A DNA stretch of 64,000 nucleotides from the NCBI GenBank assembly GCA_034522155.1, contig JAXHLP010000010.1:81635-145634 (forward strand), written 5' to 3'. Positions 49,777 through 60,353 of this stretch are shown one piece after another. Source of the DNA: Salinilacustrithrix sp034522155 (GTDB taxonomy: Bacteria > Actinomycetota > Acidimicrobiia > Acidimicrobiales > Salinilacustritrichaceae). The translations under genes and the position numbers were made by a program. Under the pieces are notes generated by a model that saw only the letters and a program-made list of their open reading frames with translations, made no database searches and had not been told where the DNA came from. How positions within the stretch are numbered: position 1 is the stretch's first letter; every line of letters starts with the position of its first letter.

Positions 49777-50893
49777 CTAGCGGGGCAGTCCGAGCACTCG
49801 CTCACCGATGAGGGAACGTTGGATCTGGGCTGAGCCGCCGTAGATCGACGCCGCTCGCGAATAGAGCCAGTCCGCGACGATGCCGTTGTCGGCCGGTGCC
49901 AGTGCGTCAACTCCGAGCGCAGCCAGCTCAGCGCTGCGCACGCTCTGTTCCGCTCGTGTCAGGATCATCTTCGTCGCCGCCACGTCATCGCCAAGGGTCT
50001 CCCCTGCTGCCAGACGGCGAACCATGCCGGCGATCCGAAGGTCGAGGAGCCGCATCACGATCTCTGCATCGACGACGGCACGACGCACCTCCCGATCGGT
50101 AGTCCCGTCGATGGTACGACGGAGTCGGGAGAGCGCCGCCCGGAGGACACTGCCGCGCCGTATCGGGTAGGTACCCCGCTCGGCCGCGAGCATGGCCATC
50201 GTCACGGCCCAGCCTCCGTCATGGTCCCCGACTCGGTCAGCCACCGGTACGACGACATCACTCAAGAACACCTCGGCGAACTCGGCGACGCCGTTCATCG
50301 CCGTCAGCGGTCGGACCGTCGCGCCCGGAGCGTTCATGTCAATCACCACCGCGGTGATCCCCCGATGACGACTCTCCGCGGATCCGGTACGCACCAGGGC
50401 GAGGCCGCGGTCGGCGAACTGGCCCCAGGTTGACCACACCTTCGCGCCGGTCACGACATAGGCGTCTCCATCGATCTGGGCGGTCGTTCGCAGAGAGGCC
50501 AGGTCGGATCCAGCGTCCGGCTCGCTGAACATCTGGCACCAGATCTCCGATGCACCGGGCATCGGGGGCAGCCAGCGCTCGAGTTGTTCCTCGGTGGCGA
50601 ACTCCATGAGCCCGGGGGCCACCACGTCCAGCGCGAGATAGTTGACAACGTCAGGTGCCTCGGACCGACCGAGGGCAGCGCTGACGACCGCCGCAGCCTC
50701 AGGCCCGAGGCCTCGACCCCCGTAGCGCTCGGGCCACGACACCGACAGCGAGACCGGCGTCATGCAAGCGCCGCTCGACGTCGACCAAGTACTGGAAACG
50801 TCGCTCGAGCGATGTCGTCGACGGTGGCTCGGGGAGCGAAGCCACGAACTCCAAGACCTCGGCCTCCAGCTGCGCGTCGATCTCATTGGTCAT
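49777..50893 (-). pseudogene. acyl-CoA dehydrogenase, one frameshift
   Basis: The first frame (from ATG 50893) gives NEIDAQLEAEVLEFVASLPE and ERRFQYLVDVERRLHDAG. Near 50755 the frame changes and continues WPERYGGRGLGPEAAAVVSA, WCQMFSEPDAGSDLASLRTT (FAD/substrate loop), VVTGAKVWSTWGQFADRGLA and the C-terminal SRAASIYGGSAQIQRSLIGE. It is the last gene of the minus-strand operon; its ATG overlaps the hydratase stop. It would oxidise an acyl-CoA to the enoyl-CoA. Only one shift, so it could be a sequence error. Confidence 0.85.
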
Positions 50894-51714
50894 GGTGCGA
50901 TCTCTGCCGGCCTGGGACGAGCGAACGCGGGCGGCCCGTATACTGGAGGACGTCCTTCGTCCTGGGCGCGCAGCGCCTCCTTGGAATCCGGGTGGTCCGC
51001 CATCCAGCAGGTCCACGACTGTTCGTACGCGTAGCCCGCCTGCAGCTCCATGTGTTCGACCTCATTGAGCGCGTGCTTCGCCACCCGGAGGGCCGTCGGG
51101 CTGTGCTGCGCGATGTCGGCCGCGAGCTCCGATGCGGTCGTCATCAGCACGTCGGACGGAACGACCTCTGCGATCCCACCGACCCGCCAGAGTTCCTTTG
51201 CGGGCACCGGACGACCCGTGAAGAACATCTTCCGCACCATCGGCTGTGGGGCGAGTCGAGCGGGTGACGAGCGCCGCCCATGATACCGACCGTGATCTCA
51301 GGAAGTCCGAATGATGCCTCGTCGGACGCCACCACCACGTCGCAGGATGCAGCGATGGCGAGGCCGGTGCCCAGGGCGGCGCCGTGAACTGCAGCAACGA
51401 CCGGCACGGCGCAGTCTTGCGATGGCGAAGAACGCCTCGCGTACACCGAACATCCTGGCTCTGGCGTTGGCCGAGGTCATGGTCCGGAACTCGTCCAAGT
51501 CGTTGCCGGCGCAGAAGTGCCGAACGGACGACGTCAAGACGACGGCGTTGGCCTCGGGCCAGTCGCGTTCCACGCTGGCGAACGTGTCTCGAAGCTCTGC
51601 GTAGAACGGTCCATCCACGGCATTAACCGGTGCCCGGCCCATCGTGACATGGAGGACCGACCCCACGAGCCGGCAGTTGAGCACGGCATCTGAGCAGCTC
51701 GCTGCCTTCGCCAT
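50890..51714 (-). pseudogene. enoyl-CoA hydratase, two frameshifts
   Basis: Three frames combine: AKAASCSDAVLNCRLVGSVL to VVLTSSVRHFCAGNDLDEFR; CAVPVVAAVHGAALGTGLAI with ASCDVVVASDEASFGLPEIT and VGIMGGA; and ARLAPQPMVRKMFFTG, then WRVGGIAEVVPSDVLMTTAS. Frame changes lie near 51420 and 51275. The crotonase oxyanion strands (HFCAGNDL and HGAALGTGLAIA) are present. The ATG at 51714 overlaps the stop of the amidohydrolase (TGATG). Confidence 0.85.
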
Positions 51715-52771
51715 CACGCCGGCGCCTCGATGCCGAACAGCTCGGCCATGGTGCCGCCGGTGATCTGTGCCCGAAATCTCGGGATCCGACTCCACGAAGA
51801 TCTCGTCGAGGATCTGCTGGGTACGAGGCCACGTGCCCTCGAGGTGCGGATAGTCACTCCCCCACATGAGCGACGACACGCCGGTGACGTCCAGCGTGAG
51901 GAGTATCGACTTGTCGCTCTGGAAGGTGGCGTGGACGTTGGTCCGAATGATCTCGCTGGGAGGCCGCGACAGCTTCGGCTTCACCCAGTCCGCATGTGAA
52001 CGGGCGGCTTCGTCCATCCGTTCGAGCAACCCCGGGAGCCACGATGCTCCCCCTTCGACGCACACCAGATGGAGGCCGGGGTGACGATCGAAGACCCCCG
52101 CGGCCACGAGGTGCAGGGCAGCTCGCTGCAGGGGGAACAGCGTCTCGACGTAGTTGATGATTGCTCCGCCTTGCCCGCGGGTGACCATAGGGTCCATACC
52201 GGTGCCGATGTGCAGGCACGGGTGCATTCCCGTCTCGGCGAGCAGCGCCCACAGTGGTTCGTAGATCTCGTCGTTGTACGGCACGGGCGGGGTGGCCGGC
52301 AGCAGCGTGGCGGGATAGCCGAGATCGGCAGCTCGCTCGACCTCGCCGATAGCGTCACCGACGTCGACCATCGGGATCATCGCCGCACCGATGTACCGGG
52401 GCGACGTCCGTAGAAACGTGTCGGCCTGCCAGTCGTTGTACGCCCTCGCGGCCTCCAGCGCCACGTCACGGGTCTCGATCAGAGCTGCACCACAGGCCCA
52501 CGGACGGGAACAGCAGCTCGGCCCAGATCCCCTGCGCGTCGAGGTCCTCGAGCCGCTTGACCGGGTCGAAGGCGTTCGGCGGTCGGGTCTGTTCCTGGAG
52601 GCCGGGCGGCTCGTACCGAGCGACCTTCCCGTCGACGTAGATCACCTCCTGCATACGGCCACGTCGTTGCTCCTTGTGGGTCTGGGGCGCCAGCTCGCGA
52701 AGCGAGGACGGCATGTTCTCCAGCCACAGGTCGACGGGCTCGAGGATGTGTGAATCAGCGGAGTGGAGCAT
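51714..52771 (-). pseudogene. amidohydrolase-2 family (TIM-barrel metal hydrolase), two frameshifts
   Basis: N-terminal piece: LHSADSHILEPVDLWLENMP with the D-x-H metal motif, then FDPVKRLEDLDAQGIWAELL. Middle piece: TFLRTSPRYIGAAMIPMVDV, HPCLHIGTGMDPMVTRGQGG, GLHLVCVEGGASWLPGLLER and SSLMWGSDYPHLEGTWPRTQ. C-terminal piece: AQITGGTMAELFGIEAPA. Frame changes near 52480 and 51770. The family includes decarboxylases and ring-cleavage hydrolases for aromatic and steroid breakdown. ATG 52771 chosen. Confidence 0.85.
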
Positions 52772-52806
52772 TGCGTTCCTTCCGGGGTCTCGGGGTGAGT
52801 CTTCGG

Positions 52807-54468
52807 TCACGCCTTCACAGCTGTGTCGACCGCGATGCGATCGGTGGCGAGATCGGTTCCGCGCTTTCGCAGCTCGACCTTCTGGATCTTTCCTGACGGG
52901 GTCACGGGCATCGCGTCGATGAACGTGACGTAGCGGGGCACGAGGAAGCGGGGAAGTACCGCCTCGGCGTGCCGGAACACATCATGTGCGGTGAGATCCG
53001 CGCCATCCCGTGCAACGACGAACACGTGCAGTTCGTCCTCGCCTGCCTCCTCGTCGGCGGGCGCAGCGACCGCGGCCACCTCTGCGACATCGGGGTGCTC
53101 ACGGAGGGGCACCTCGACCTCGAATGACGAGATGTTCTCCCGCGACGGCGGAGGCGAGTCCTTGAGACGGTCGACGAAGTGAGAACCAGCCGTCCTCGTC
53201 CTGCCGCATCCCATCTCCGGTGTGGAACCACAGGTTCCGGCGGGCTTCGAGCGAGGCCTCGGGCATTCCGAAGTAGCCGAGGTTGATCACCCATGGTTCC
53301 TTGGGCCGGACCACCAGTTCGCCGATCTCTCCGACGGGTACGTCCTCGTCCGTGTCGGGATCGACGAGACGGATGTCGAACCATTCGCTCACGTGGAGGC
53401 CGGCAGCTCCGGGCGGCCGGTCGTCGCAGCCGTACGGTGTCAGGATCGCCGCACCCGTCTCGGTCTGGCCGAACAACTCGTTGAAGGACTCGATGCCGTA
53501 GCGGTGACGAAGGTCGTCGACCGACGTGAACGCGGTCGGACACGCGAAGACCGCACGCAGCTTGGACTCGGCCTCGATCGGCTTCTCGGGTTGTTTGGCA
53601 ACCCAGTCCATCATCACCCCGACCCAGTTGGTGACGGTTGCGCCAGACTCGGCGGCCCGATCCGCGAATCCGTTCGGACTGAACTTCCTGTAGAGGTGTG
53701 ACGTGGCGCCGACGACGAGGGTCGGGAGGATCGAGAAGAACTGAGCGTTCCCGTGGAACATCGGCCCGTCGGTCATGAGCACGTCGTCGTCGGTGAGCCG
53801 CATCATGCTCACGTACTCGTTGGCGAAGAAGTACAGGTGGGCGTGGGACATCATCACCGCCTTCGAGGGGCCGGTCGTGCCCGAGGTGAACAGGAGGGCG
53901 CCCAGCTCGCTCCGGGGCGGCCGGACGACGTGCTCGACAGGCGTCTCCGGATGCTCAAGAACACGGCTGAACGGCATCGCCGTCCACCCCACGCGCTCGA
54001 GGGCCGCGATCTGCGGGGCCGGGTCCGTCCCGACGACGAGGAAGACCGGATCGAGATCAGTGAGATCGTCATGGACGTCGAGGAAGCGGTCGACGTAGTG
54101 CGCGTGGACGACGATCGCCTTCGGGGAGGTGAGTGTGACGGCGTGGGTCGAGGAAGCGCCCGAGGTAATCGCTGTTGGTCGGCACCTCGACCAGACCCGC
54201 CCGCGTGGCGCCGAACCATCCGAGGACGTACTCGAGCACAGTTGTCGAGGAAGATCATCACCCGGTCGCCCGTGTCGAGTCCCAACTGGCGCAGGTGCGC
54301 ACCGATGTGATTTGCGGCCTGGTCGACATCGGCGTAGGTGTGCTGGACACCTTCCCAGACCACGAAGGGCTTGTCCGGTCGTTCGCGGGCTTGGAGGTCG
54401 AGGAGGGCCGACACCGACCACAGGTCACGGTCCGGGATGCTCAATTCGAGGGATTCGTAGGTCTTCAC
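52807..54468 (-). pseudogene. AMP-dependent acyl-CoA ligase, three frameshifts
   Basis: From GTG 54468: KTYESLELSIPDRDLWSVSA to GDRVMIFLDNC; then LEYVLGWFGATRAGLVEVPT in another frame; then AIVVHAHYVDRFLDVHDDLT, the P-loop ALLFTSGTTGPSKAVMMSHA, FGQTETGAAILTPYGCDDRP and LWFHTGDGMRQDEDGWF; then RENISSFEVEVPLREHPDVA and PVTPSGKIQKVELRKRG with the catalytic Lys. Frame changes near 54240, 54140 and 53180. It would activate the acid substrate of the pathway. The GTG overlaps the DUF35 stop. Confidence 0.87.
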
Positions 54469-54900
54469 GATCCATCTCCCTGGGATCTTGTTGCTGAAGG
54501 GACGGGTTTGCTCTGCTGGCTCTCGATCGGACGCCACGTCACGGAGGGTTCGTCGTCCACCAAAGCTGGCTTTCATCCGCTGACCGGGTCGAAGGTGCGG
54601 ACGCCCGGGGAGCCTCCCCACGAATCGAACCCCGGGCTCGTCGTCCAGGTCGACCAAGACCACTGTGTACGGCGTCGGGAAATCCTCGCGCGCCTGCCGC
54701 TCGACCACGGTCCAGGTGACGAGATGGCCGGTCGGCGTCGCTGACCTCCAGGTGATCGCGGTCGAACCGCACGAGAAGCACATGCCTGTCGGTGGATGGA
54801 GCAACGTGCCGCACGAGTGACAGACCGCAACGGCCACCTCTCCAGCGGCGGCGTGCTGGAAGAATCCGCCCGTGTCGATGTCATCGGTGACCGGTCTCAT
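54465..54900 (-). pseudogene. DUF35 (OB-fold, zinc ribbon) acyl-CoA-associated protein, frameshift at the 3' end
   Basis: From ATG 54900: a rubredoxin-like ribbon CHSCGTLLHPPTGMCFSCGS and an OB-fold VTWTVVERQAREDFPTPYTV, VLVDLDDEPGVRFVGRLPG. The end needs a frame change near 54560 to reach LVDDEPSVTWRPIESQQSKP and the TGA that overlaps the ligase GTG. DUF35 proteins pair with thiolase-fold proteins, as in steroid side-chain aldolases (Ltp2 with ChsH2-type DUF35). Gene order here agrees. Confidence 0.8.
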
Positions 54901-56114
54901 GTCGGCAGCACCTCGCGACCGTCCGTCGGGATGAGGGCGCTGGAGACGACGGGCAGTCCCGAGGTGACCAGGCACGTCGCAGCGTCGGTCACCTGGCTCA
55001 TGGACGTTCCTCGGATCTGGCGTACTCCTTCCGCGATGTGGGTCATCCCGTGGATGTAGCCCTCGGAGAGGTTCCCACCGGCGGTGTTGGCGGGAAGCGA
55101 CCCCGTCGAGACGCAGGTGGCCCTCCTCGACGAACGGGCCACCCTGCCCCTTGGCGCAGAAGCCGTAGTCCTCCACCTGCATCAGCACCGTCGGTGCGAA
55201 GCAGTCGTAGAACTGAGCCACGTCGACATCTTGCGGTCCCAGGCCTGCCCGGCTGTACAGCGCGTCGGCCACGGCTGCCGACGGCTGCGTGGTCAAGGAG
55301 TCGCGAAGGAGCGCGGGAACATCGACTGCCGGCTTCGTGTCACGTGGAGCCGATTGCGCGACCGCTCGAATCGTGCACACCGGATGCCGGCCGTGGCATG
55401 CGTCCTCGGTCGTCGTCACGACGACGGCGCATGCCCCGTCGGTTTCCAGGCAGAAGTCGAACCGCCGGAGCGGATCCGAGATCATCGGTGCGGCGTCGTA
55501 GTCGTCGCGGGACATCGTTCGGTCGCCCATCTGCGCCGCCGGGTTGGCGTTTGCTCGTGCCCGGAAGGTGAGAGCGATCTCGGCCAGCGCATCGCCAGAC
55601 GTTCCGTACTCGATCTGGTGTCGGCGGAAGATCATCGCCCAGACCTGGCCTGGGGTGAGCAGCCCGTGGGGCATGAAGAACTCGTCGAGTGAGCCGCCTC
55701 CACCGATCTCGTCGGCATCGTGACCGGCTCCGCGTCCGTAGCGCTCGCCCGAGCGACCGTTGAGCGACCGAAACACGACAATGGTGCGCGCCAGCCCAGC
55801 GGCGATGGCAGCGACGGCCTGGCCGACCATGGCGGCTGGTGCCGCGCCCCCGCCTGGCACGGACCCCCAGTAGGTGAGCTCGTCGACACCGAGGATGTGC
55901 GCCAGATCGTTGTGTGCGACCGAGTCGTTCTCACAACGGACGATGCCATCGACAGCGCGCTGGTTCGATCCCAGCATCGTCGATTGCTGCTCGCTGCGGC
56001 TTGTCCAGCCAACGTCAACACGCTTCGTCCCGACGCCTTGCTGAAGTCGGTGGAGCCGATGCCTGCGATCGCGGAGAGGTCACGCGGATAGTCGAGCCGA
56101 TCGCCGATCTTCAC
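54897..56114 (-). pseudogene. thiolase-fold protein (Ltp/SCP-x type), two frameshifts
   Basis: From GTG 56114 with GGAGGT upstream: KIGDRLDYPRDLSAIAGIGS; then VDGIVRCENDSVAHNDLAHI, ELTYWGSVPGGGAAPAAMVG and AVAAIAAGLARTIVVFRSLN, VAQFYDCFAPTVLMQVEDYG; then GSLPANTAGGNLSEGYIHGM and SGLPVVSSALIPTDGREVLP. Frame changes near 55990 and 55110. The His of GGNLSEGYIHG matches lipid-transfer-protein thiolases, which cleave or retro-aldol acyl-CoAs. Linked to a DUF35 gene by an ATGA overlap. Confidence 0.85.
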
Positions 56115-56973
56115 GTCTGCACCTCCGAGACCCGACTGACAATCGCACCGAGAGATTCGAGGGCGCGGCACACCTCGTCGCGGGGCGCCGACGGGAGGCC
56201 GAGGATCACCGCATCGACTCCGGCATCCTCGTAGGAACGAATGACGTTCTCGATCTCGGGGCCGTCGCCGAACACCTGGGCCCAGACCTCCGGTCTCGCT
56301 CGGCCGAGGTCGGAGGCGCGACGGTGCAGCTCGGCTATCCGGTCACGAATCGGCGGCAGACCCTTCGCCGGGCTCGGGTACCAGACGTCGCCCAGGTCGA
56401 GCACGCGATCGAGCACAGTGGGGCCGTTGCCTCCGATGAGGATCGGGGGTGGGGTCTGCTCGCGCCGGCTCAGCTCCGGAGCGGGTCGAACTGGACGTGG
56501 TCGCCGGCGAACGAGGCAACGTCCTGCGTCCAGATCTGGCGCATCGCCAGGATGTGCTCGCTGCATCACGTCCCAGCGTTGGGACGGTGTGATCCGCGGT
56601 CTGCGGCCTCCTTCGCGACCGCTCAGCCGGCACCGATGCCGATCACCGTGCGCCCGCCAGAGAGGAGGTCGATGCTGGCCACCTGCTTGGCCGTGACGAT
56701 CGGGTCACGCTGGGCCGCCAGCGCGACGCCGGTCCCGACGATCAAGTCGGTTGTCGCGGCCAACGCCCATGACATGGCGACGAAGGGATCGAAGATCCGG
56801 GCATAGGACTCCGGAAGTTCGCCGCCTCCGGGCCACGCCGACTCGAGATGGACGGGGACGTGCGTGTGGTCGGGGAACAGCAACGTGGCGAACCCCGCTT
56901 CCTCGACGTCGCGGGCGAGCTCGTCGGGCCGGACCGATCGGTCGGTCGAGAAGCACAGTGCGCCGAACCTCAT
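56111..56973 (-). pseudogene. LLM-class F420-dependent oxidoreductase, three or more frameshifts
   Basis: From ATG 56973: RFGALCFSTDRSVRPDELAR, FATLLFPDHTHVPVHLESAW and VALAAQRDPIVTAKQVASID, LLSGGRTVIGIGAG; a middle piece EHILAMRQIWTQDVASFAGD with HVQFDPL; and PPPILIGGNGPTVLDRVLDL, GDVWYPSPAKGLPPIRDRIA. Frame changes near 56635, 56560 and 56475. These luciferase-like enzymes use F420H2 or FMN. It is flanked by overlapping starts and stops, as elsewhere in the operon. Confidence 0.83.
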
Positions 56974-57142
56974 GCGGCCAGCCCTCCGTCGATACTGAAC
57001 ACCGAACCGGTGACGTGCGGGAAGGCTTCGGACAGATGGACGACGAGATCGGTGACCTCCTCGGGTCGCCAGCTCGTCTGAGCGGGCTGGTGGGTGCGGT
57101 GACCGCGGCGACCTCTTTCTTCAACGACCAGCGATGCTCCAT
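56970..57142 (-). pseudogene. short-chain dehydrogenase (SDR) remnant, N-terminal part deleted
   Basis: Only about 55 residues remain: TSPLRRAG, then (after a frame change) RPEEVTDLVVHLSEAFPHVT and GSVFSIDGGLAA, which is the standard SDR C-terminus. The NAD-binding GxxxGxG and YxxxK parts are missing. An ATG at 57142 overlaps the upstream stop (TGATG), but the following MEHRWSLKKEV is not an SDR start. About 190 residues seem lost, more than a sequencing slip would do. Confidence 0.7.
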
Positions 57143-57442
57143 CACAGCTCGGCGACCTCCTGATCGATGCGGGCGGTCAGGTGACGCCGCGCGGCCTCGC
57201 GCACCGCGGGCAGATGACCAGTCGGCCAGACCTCGTCCGCAGGCTTGTAGGCCTTGAGTACCTCTCGGGCCAGCACGGACTTGTGGACTTCGGTGGGACC
57301 GTCGACGAGCCCCATGGCGGTCCGACTTGTCGTACGGGTCATCGAGGACGTGATCGAGCGGTTCGATTTCGGAACGCACAAGCTGATCGGCCCACTCGCA
57401 GTTGGCGGCGCTCGCAGGGTCGGTTTCGAAGTCCCAGCTCAC
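57142..57442 (-). pseudogene. acyl-CoA dehydrogenase remnant, middle deleted
   Basis: GTG 57442 begins SWDFETDPASAANCEWADQL, VRSEIEPLDHVLDDPYDKSD, a typical start for one ACAD subgroup. After about 45 residues, and a frame change, the sequence jumps to AMGLVDGPTEVHKSVLAREV, LKAYKPADEVWPTGHLPAVR, the C-terminal end of the same subgroup. The central 270 residues (FAD-binding and catalytic parts) are absent. It cannot be an active enzyme as read. Confidence 0.75.
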
Positions 57443-57996
57443 CGATCTACACCTGCAGCGTTGGCCTGGACGGTCCGGCGGACGTCCACGAGGTCATCGG
57501 TGGTGATGAACGAGCTCGTGGAGCGCATTTCGGGCGACACGAGCGAGGGACACCTCCCCGATCGAGCCCCGGATGCGTGACCAGCCGAGGACGATCGTGC
57601 GGTCTTCATCGCCCGGTTGCATCGAGCACAGGACGGATGTGAGGCGATCGATGCGGCGCCGAAGCGGGCGAGGAGCTCATCGTCGGGGCCAAGCACCTCC
57701 GCGGTGACCGTCTTGTCGGGGTCCGGTGGCGTGATCGACGGCCGGTCGGCCGCCAACCTTGCTCGACGAACCAACGCGAGGTCGACAAGGCGTGGACGAG
57801 GTGGAGCAAGTACTCACCCATCGACCAACGGTCCGCGTCGGGCCGGGTGCGACGGAGCGACTCTGGCAGCTGCGGTAGTCGTCCATGACCCGGGCGCCCC
57901 AGCGCTCGACTCCGTCGTCACCTCGCCCACCATCACGGCGCGAGCGTCGAATCCGCAGGCGTCACAACATTCGACCAGGGTCTCCGTCTCGTCCAA
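57439..57996 (-). pseudogene. DinB-like protein, three or more frameshifts
   Basis: A TTG at 57996 with GGAGG upstream starts DETETLVECCDACGFDARAV, the CDxCGFD opening of a DinB-like family. Later pieces: LRRTRPDADRWSMGEYLLHL (with metal His), AADRPSITPPDPDKTVTAEV, and EDRTIVLGWSRIRGSIGEVS, VARNALHELVHH, the last His motif. The stop overlaps the GTG of the ACAD remnant. The family is uncharacterised, perhaps mycothiol-linked. Confidence 0.65.
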
Positions 57997-57998
57997 TG

Positions 57999-58744
57999 TC
58001 AGTCCTCCGAGGGTGCACTGGTCGTCGATGGGACGGCGCACGCCTCCTCCGACGGCTCGGAAGTGCCTCGGCCGGCACCCGACGAGCGGCGGCGGATCGG
58101 AAAAGTGTCGAAGGTCGAGAACCGGGGTCGGCGACGCTTGATCTCGCTGAGGCCGGTCTCCCGAGCGACGACCTGGTGGCGTCCCACAACTCGAGGGCCG
58201 CTGTCTCCCGACACCCGTCGGCTGAGAACCGGGCCGAAGATCGACGGTCCGTCGGGCGGGTCGAAGGTGAGGATCGGTGTTCCTGCATCAATGCCGATGC
58301 GGTCGAGCGCGAGGTCGACGTCCTTCTGCACGATTGGGTCCAACGCGTCGTTCTCAGCGCATGAGACCCACGCAGGGTCGCCGCCGATTGCCCTGAGGAC
58401 CTCCTGCAGCAGCTCGGACCCCTCTGGGTCGAGCTCCTCGTGGCGATGCTCCTCGTGGATGAGGGTCCCGAGCTTGTCGTAGTAGGCCCCGACCGCTGCG
58501 TGACCGAGCTCTTCACGGATCTTCGCCGCAACTCGAAGTAGCCGGAGGCTCCCGCTGGCTGGTGCTCCAGGTAGCCGGCGGGGAACTCCTCGCCATAGTC
58601 CCGCTCCTCGTTCACGAGCCGCAAGGAGATGAAACGCCAGTGCACCTCGAGCCCTCTTCGGGCAGCCACGTCGGTCACCCAGCGACTCCCGATCCACGCC
58701 CATGGACACATGGGATCCCAGAAGAAGTCGACATCGGCGCCCAT
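57999..58744 (-). pseudogene. DsbA-fold protein, mycothiol-dependent nitroreductase type, frameshifted
   Basis: ATG 58744 gives GADVDFFWDPMCPWAWIGSR, with the CPWA motif of a DsbA-like subgroup related to mycobacterial Rv2466c, then ISLRLVNEERDYGEEFPAGY. After a shift near 58545: LRVAAKIREELGHAAVGAYY, DKLGTLIHEEHRHEELDPEG and AGTPILTFDPPDGPSIFGPV. Two more shifts near 58215 and 58170 include AALELWDAT and ETGLSEIKRRRP. First gene of the catabolic operon, behind a clear promoter. Confidence 0.8.
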
Positions 58745-58784
58745 GGAAATCGTCCTCCGTTCATCGGCGGCCGGTATGGATGAG

Positions 58785-58813
58785 ATGATAAGTCAGATGA
58801 TTGAATATGTCAA
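58785..58813 (-). promoter_or_regulatory. sigma70-type promoter of the catabolic operon
   Basis: Minus strand: -35 TTGACA (58808-58813), 17-nt spacer, -10 TATCAT (58785-58790), 41 bp before the DsbA-like start. The surrounding 50 bp is clearly AT-richer than the genome. An almost consensus promoter is unusual in this window. Confidence 0.7.
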
Positions 58814-58815
58814 TC
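58799..58815. promoter_or_regulatory. operator-like palindrome over the -35
   Basis: GATTGA-n5-TCAATC, perfect arms, spanning the -35 box. Expected to let a repressor (perhaps the TetR protein encoded at 49064) block the promoter. It overlaps the 3' end of livF. Confidence 0.5.
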
Positions 58816-59587
58816 GTGCGAGTTAGGGGTGTCTTGCGAGTCGTCTCGACCGCGTCGCGCCGCTGCGCCGCCGAGGTACGCGTCCTGCAGCACATCGCTG
58901 TGTGCGACCTCGTCAGCGGAGCCCGCCGCGACGACGGCGCCGTTTGCGACGACGAGCGCTCGATCGCTCATCTCGAGTGCAATCGAGGTGTCCTGCTCGA
59001 CCAGGACGATCGACGTACCCAGGTCTCGCATCCTCGCGATCACATCGAGGATCGAACGCACGATGAACGGAGCGAGACCGAGCGATGGCTCGATCGAGCA
59101 GAAGCAGATTCGGCTCGGGGAGAAGCGCTCTCGCCACGGCGACCATCTGCTGCTGGCCGCCACTCAACATGAAGCACCGCCGATCGACGAAAGGCTCGAG
59201 ATCCGGAAACAACTCGAAGGCCCGGTCGATTCCCGTCGCGCCCGACGACCATCGCTGGTACATTCCGATCTGCAGGTTCTCGCGCACGGTCATCCGATAG
59301 AACAGCCGTCGCCCTTCTGGCACGTGGGCAATTCCCTGCTGGACGATCTGGTGCGCTTTGAGGCGTGCGAGGTCGAGATCGCCGTACCGGATCGTTCCGG
59401 AGGTCGCAGGGTGGAGCCCGGTGATCGCCCGCAGCACTGTCGTCTTGCCGGCACCGTTGGCACCGACCAACGCGACCACCTCGCCAGGCTCGACGCTGAA
59501 CGAGATGCCGCGGACCGCCTCGGCCCCGTCGTAATGGACCCACAGGTCCGAGACGCGGAACGGCAGAGCGGTGTCAGTTGGTGCCAA
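58810..59587 (-). pseudogene. livF: branched-chain amino acid-type ABC ATPase LivF, one frameshift
   Basis: A TTG start at 59587 gives APTDTALPFRVSDLWVHYDG, Walker A VGANGAGKTT, HVPEGRRLFYRMTVRENLQI and signature FMLSGGQQQMVAVARALL. Walker B is cut at NLLLLD, where the frame changes (near 59090) to EPSLGLAPFIVRSILDVIAR, ending VVANGAVVAAGSADEVAHSD. The start overlaps livG by 14 bp. Restoring one or two bases would give a normal 250-residue LivF. Confidence 0.88.
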
Positions 59588-60338
59588 GGTATGCCCCGAT
59601 CACTTCGTCATCCCGCACAACCTCATCGGGGGGCGCATGGGCGATGAGCTTTCCGTGATCCATCACAGCCACGCGGTCACACAAGCCGAGGATGAACTGG
59701 ACGTTGTGTTCGATGACGATGACCGTGACGCCCCGACGACGGATCCCCTCGACATGTCCTTGAAGGGTGTCGGTCTCGGATGAGTTGAGCCCGGCAGCTG
59801 GCTCATCGAGCATGAGCAGCCTCGGCTTCATCATCATCGCCATCGCGATGCCGAGGTCTTGTGGACACCATACGGCAGGCCGTCGACGTCAGCGTCGCTC
59901 CAATCCTGCAGCCTGAACCACTCCAGCATCTCTTCGAGGTCGCGCTGCGTACTCGGCCGACTGCCGACCGACGCCAGTCCACGCAAACCCCAGAACCCGA
60001 TGGTGGCCGGCGGGCACGGTCCCGGCGACCGACAGTGATTCCCGCACGGTCATCGTGGCGAAGGTTCGTGCGTGCTGGAAGGTGCGAACCAAGCCCATCC
60101 TCGACCGCGTCGTCTGTCCAACTCGGTCGATGTCCTCACCGCCGTATCGGATCGTCCCGTTGGACGGCGTCGTGAAACCAGAGATGAGGTTCACCAGCGT
60201 GGTCTTCCCAGCACCGTTCGGACCGAGCAAGCCACAGATCTCGCCTGTCTCCACGTCCATCGTGAGGTTGTCGACAGCGACGACGCCACCGTAGCGACGA
60301 GTCAGGTTGGCGAGTTCGAGGAGGGATTTACTCCGCAT
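59574..60338 (-). pseudogene. livG: ABC ATPase LivG, two frameshifts
   Basis: From ATG 60338: SLLELANLTRRYGGVVAVDN, LLGPNGAGKTTLVNLISGFT (Walker A) and GLVRTFQHARTFATMTVRES. A middle piece reads RDLEEMLEWFRLQDWSDADV in another frame. The third gives KPRLLMLDEPAAGLNSSETD (Walker B) and VIEHNVQFILGLCDRVAVMD. Shifts near 59940 and 59850; the ABC signature is not seen, so a few residues may be lost there. Confidence 0.87.
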
Positions 60339-60353
60339 GCAAGCTCCGAACGC

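Noticed and set aside
56705..57442. 245-residue continuous minus-strand frame from SWDFETDP
   Set aside because: Only its first 45 residues are protein-like; afterwards it runs in the wrong frame through the ACAD and SDR remnants.
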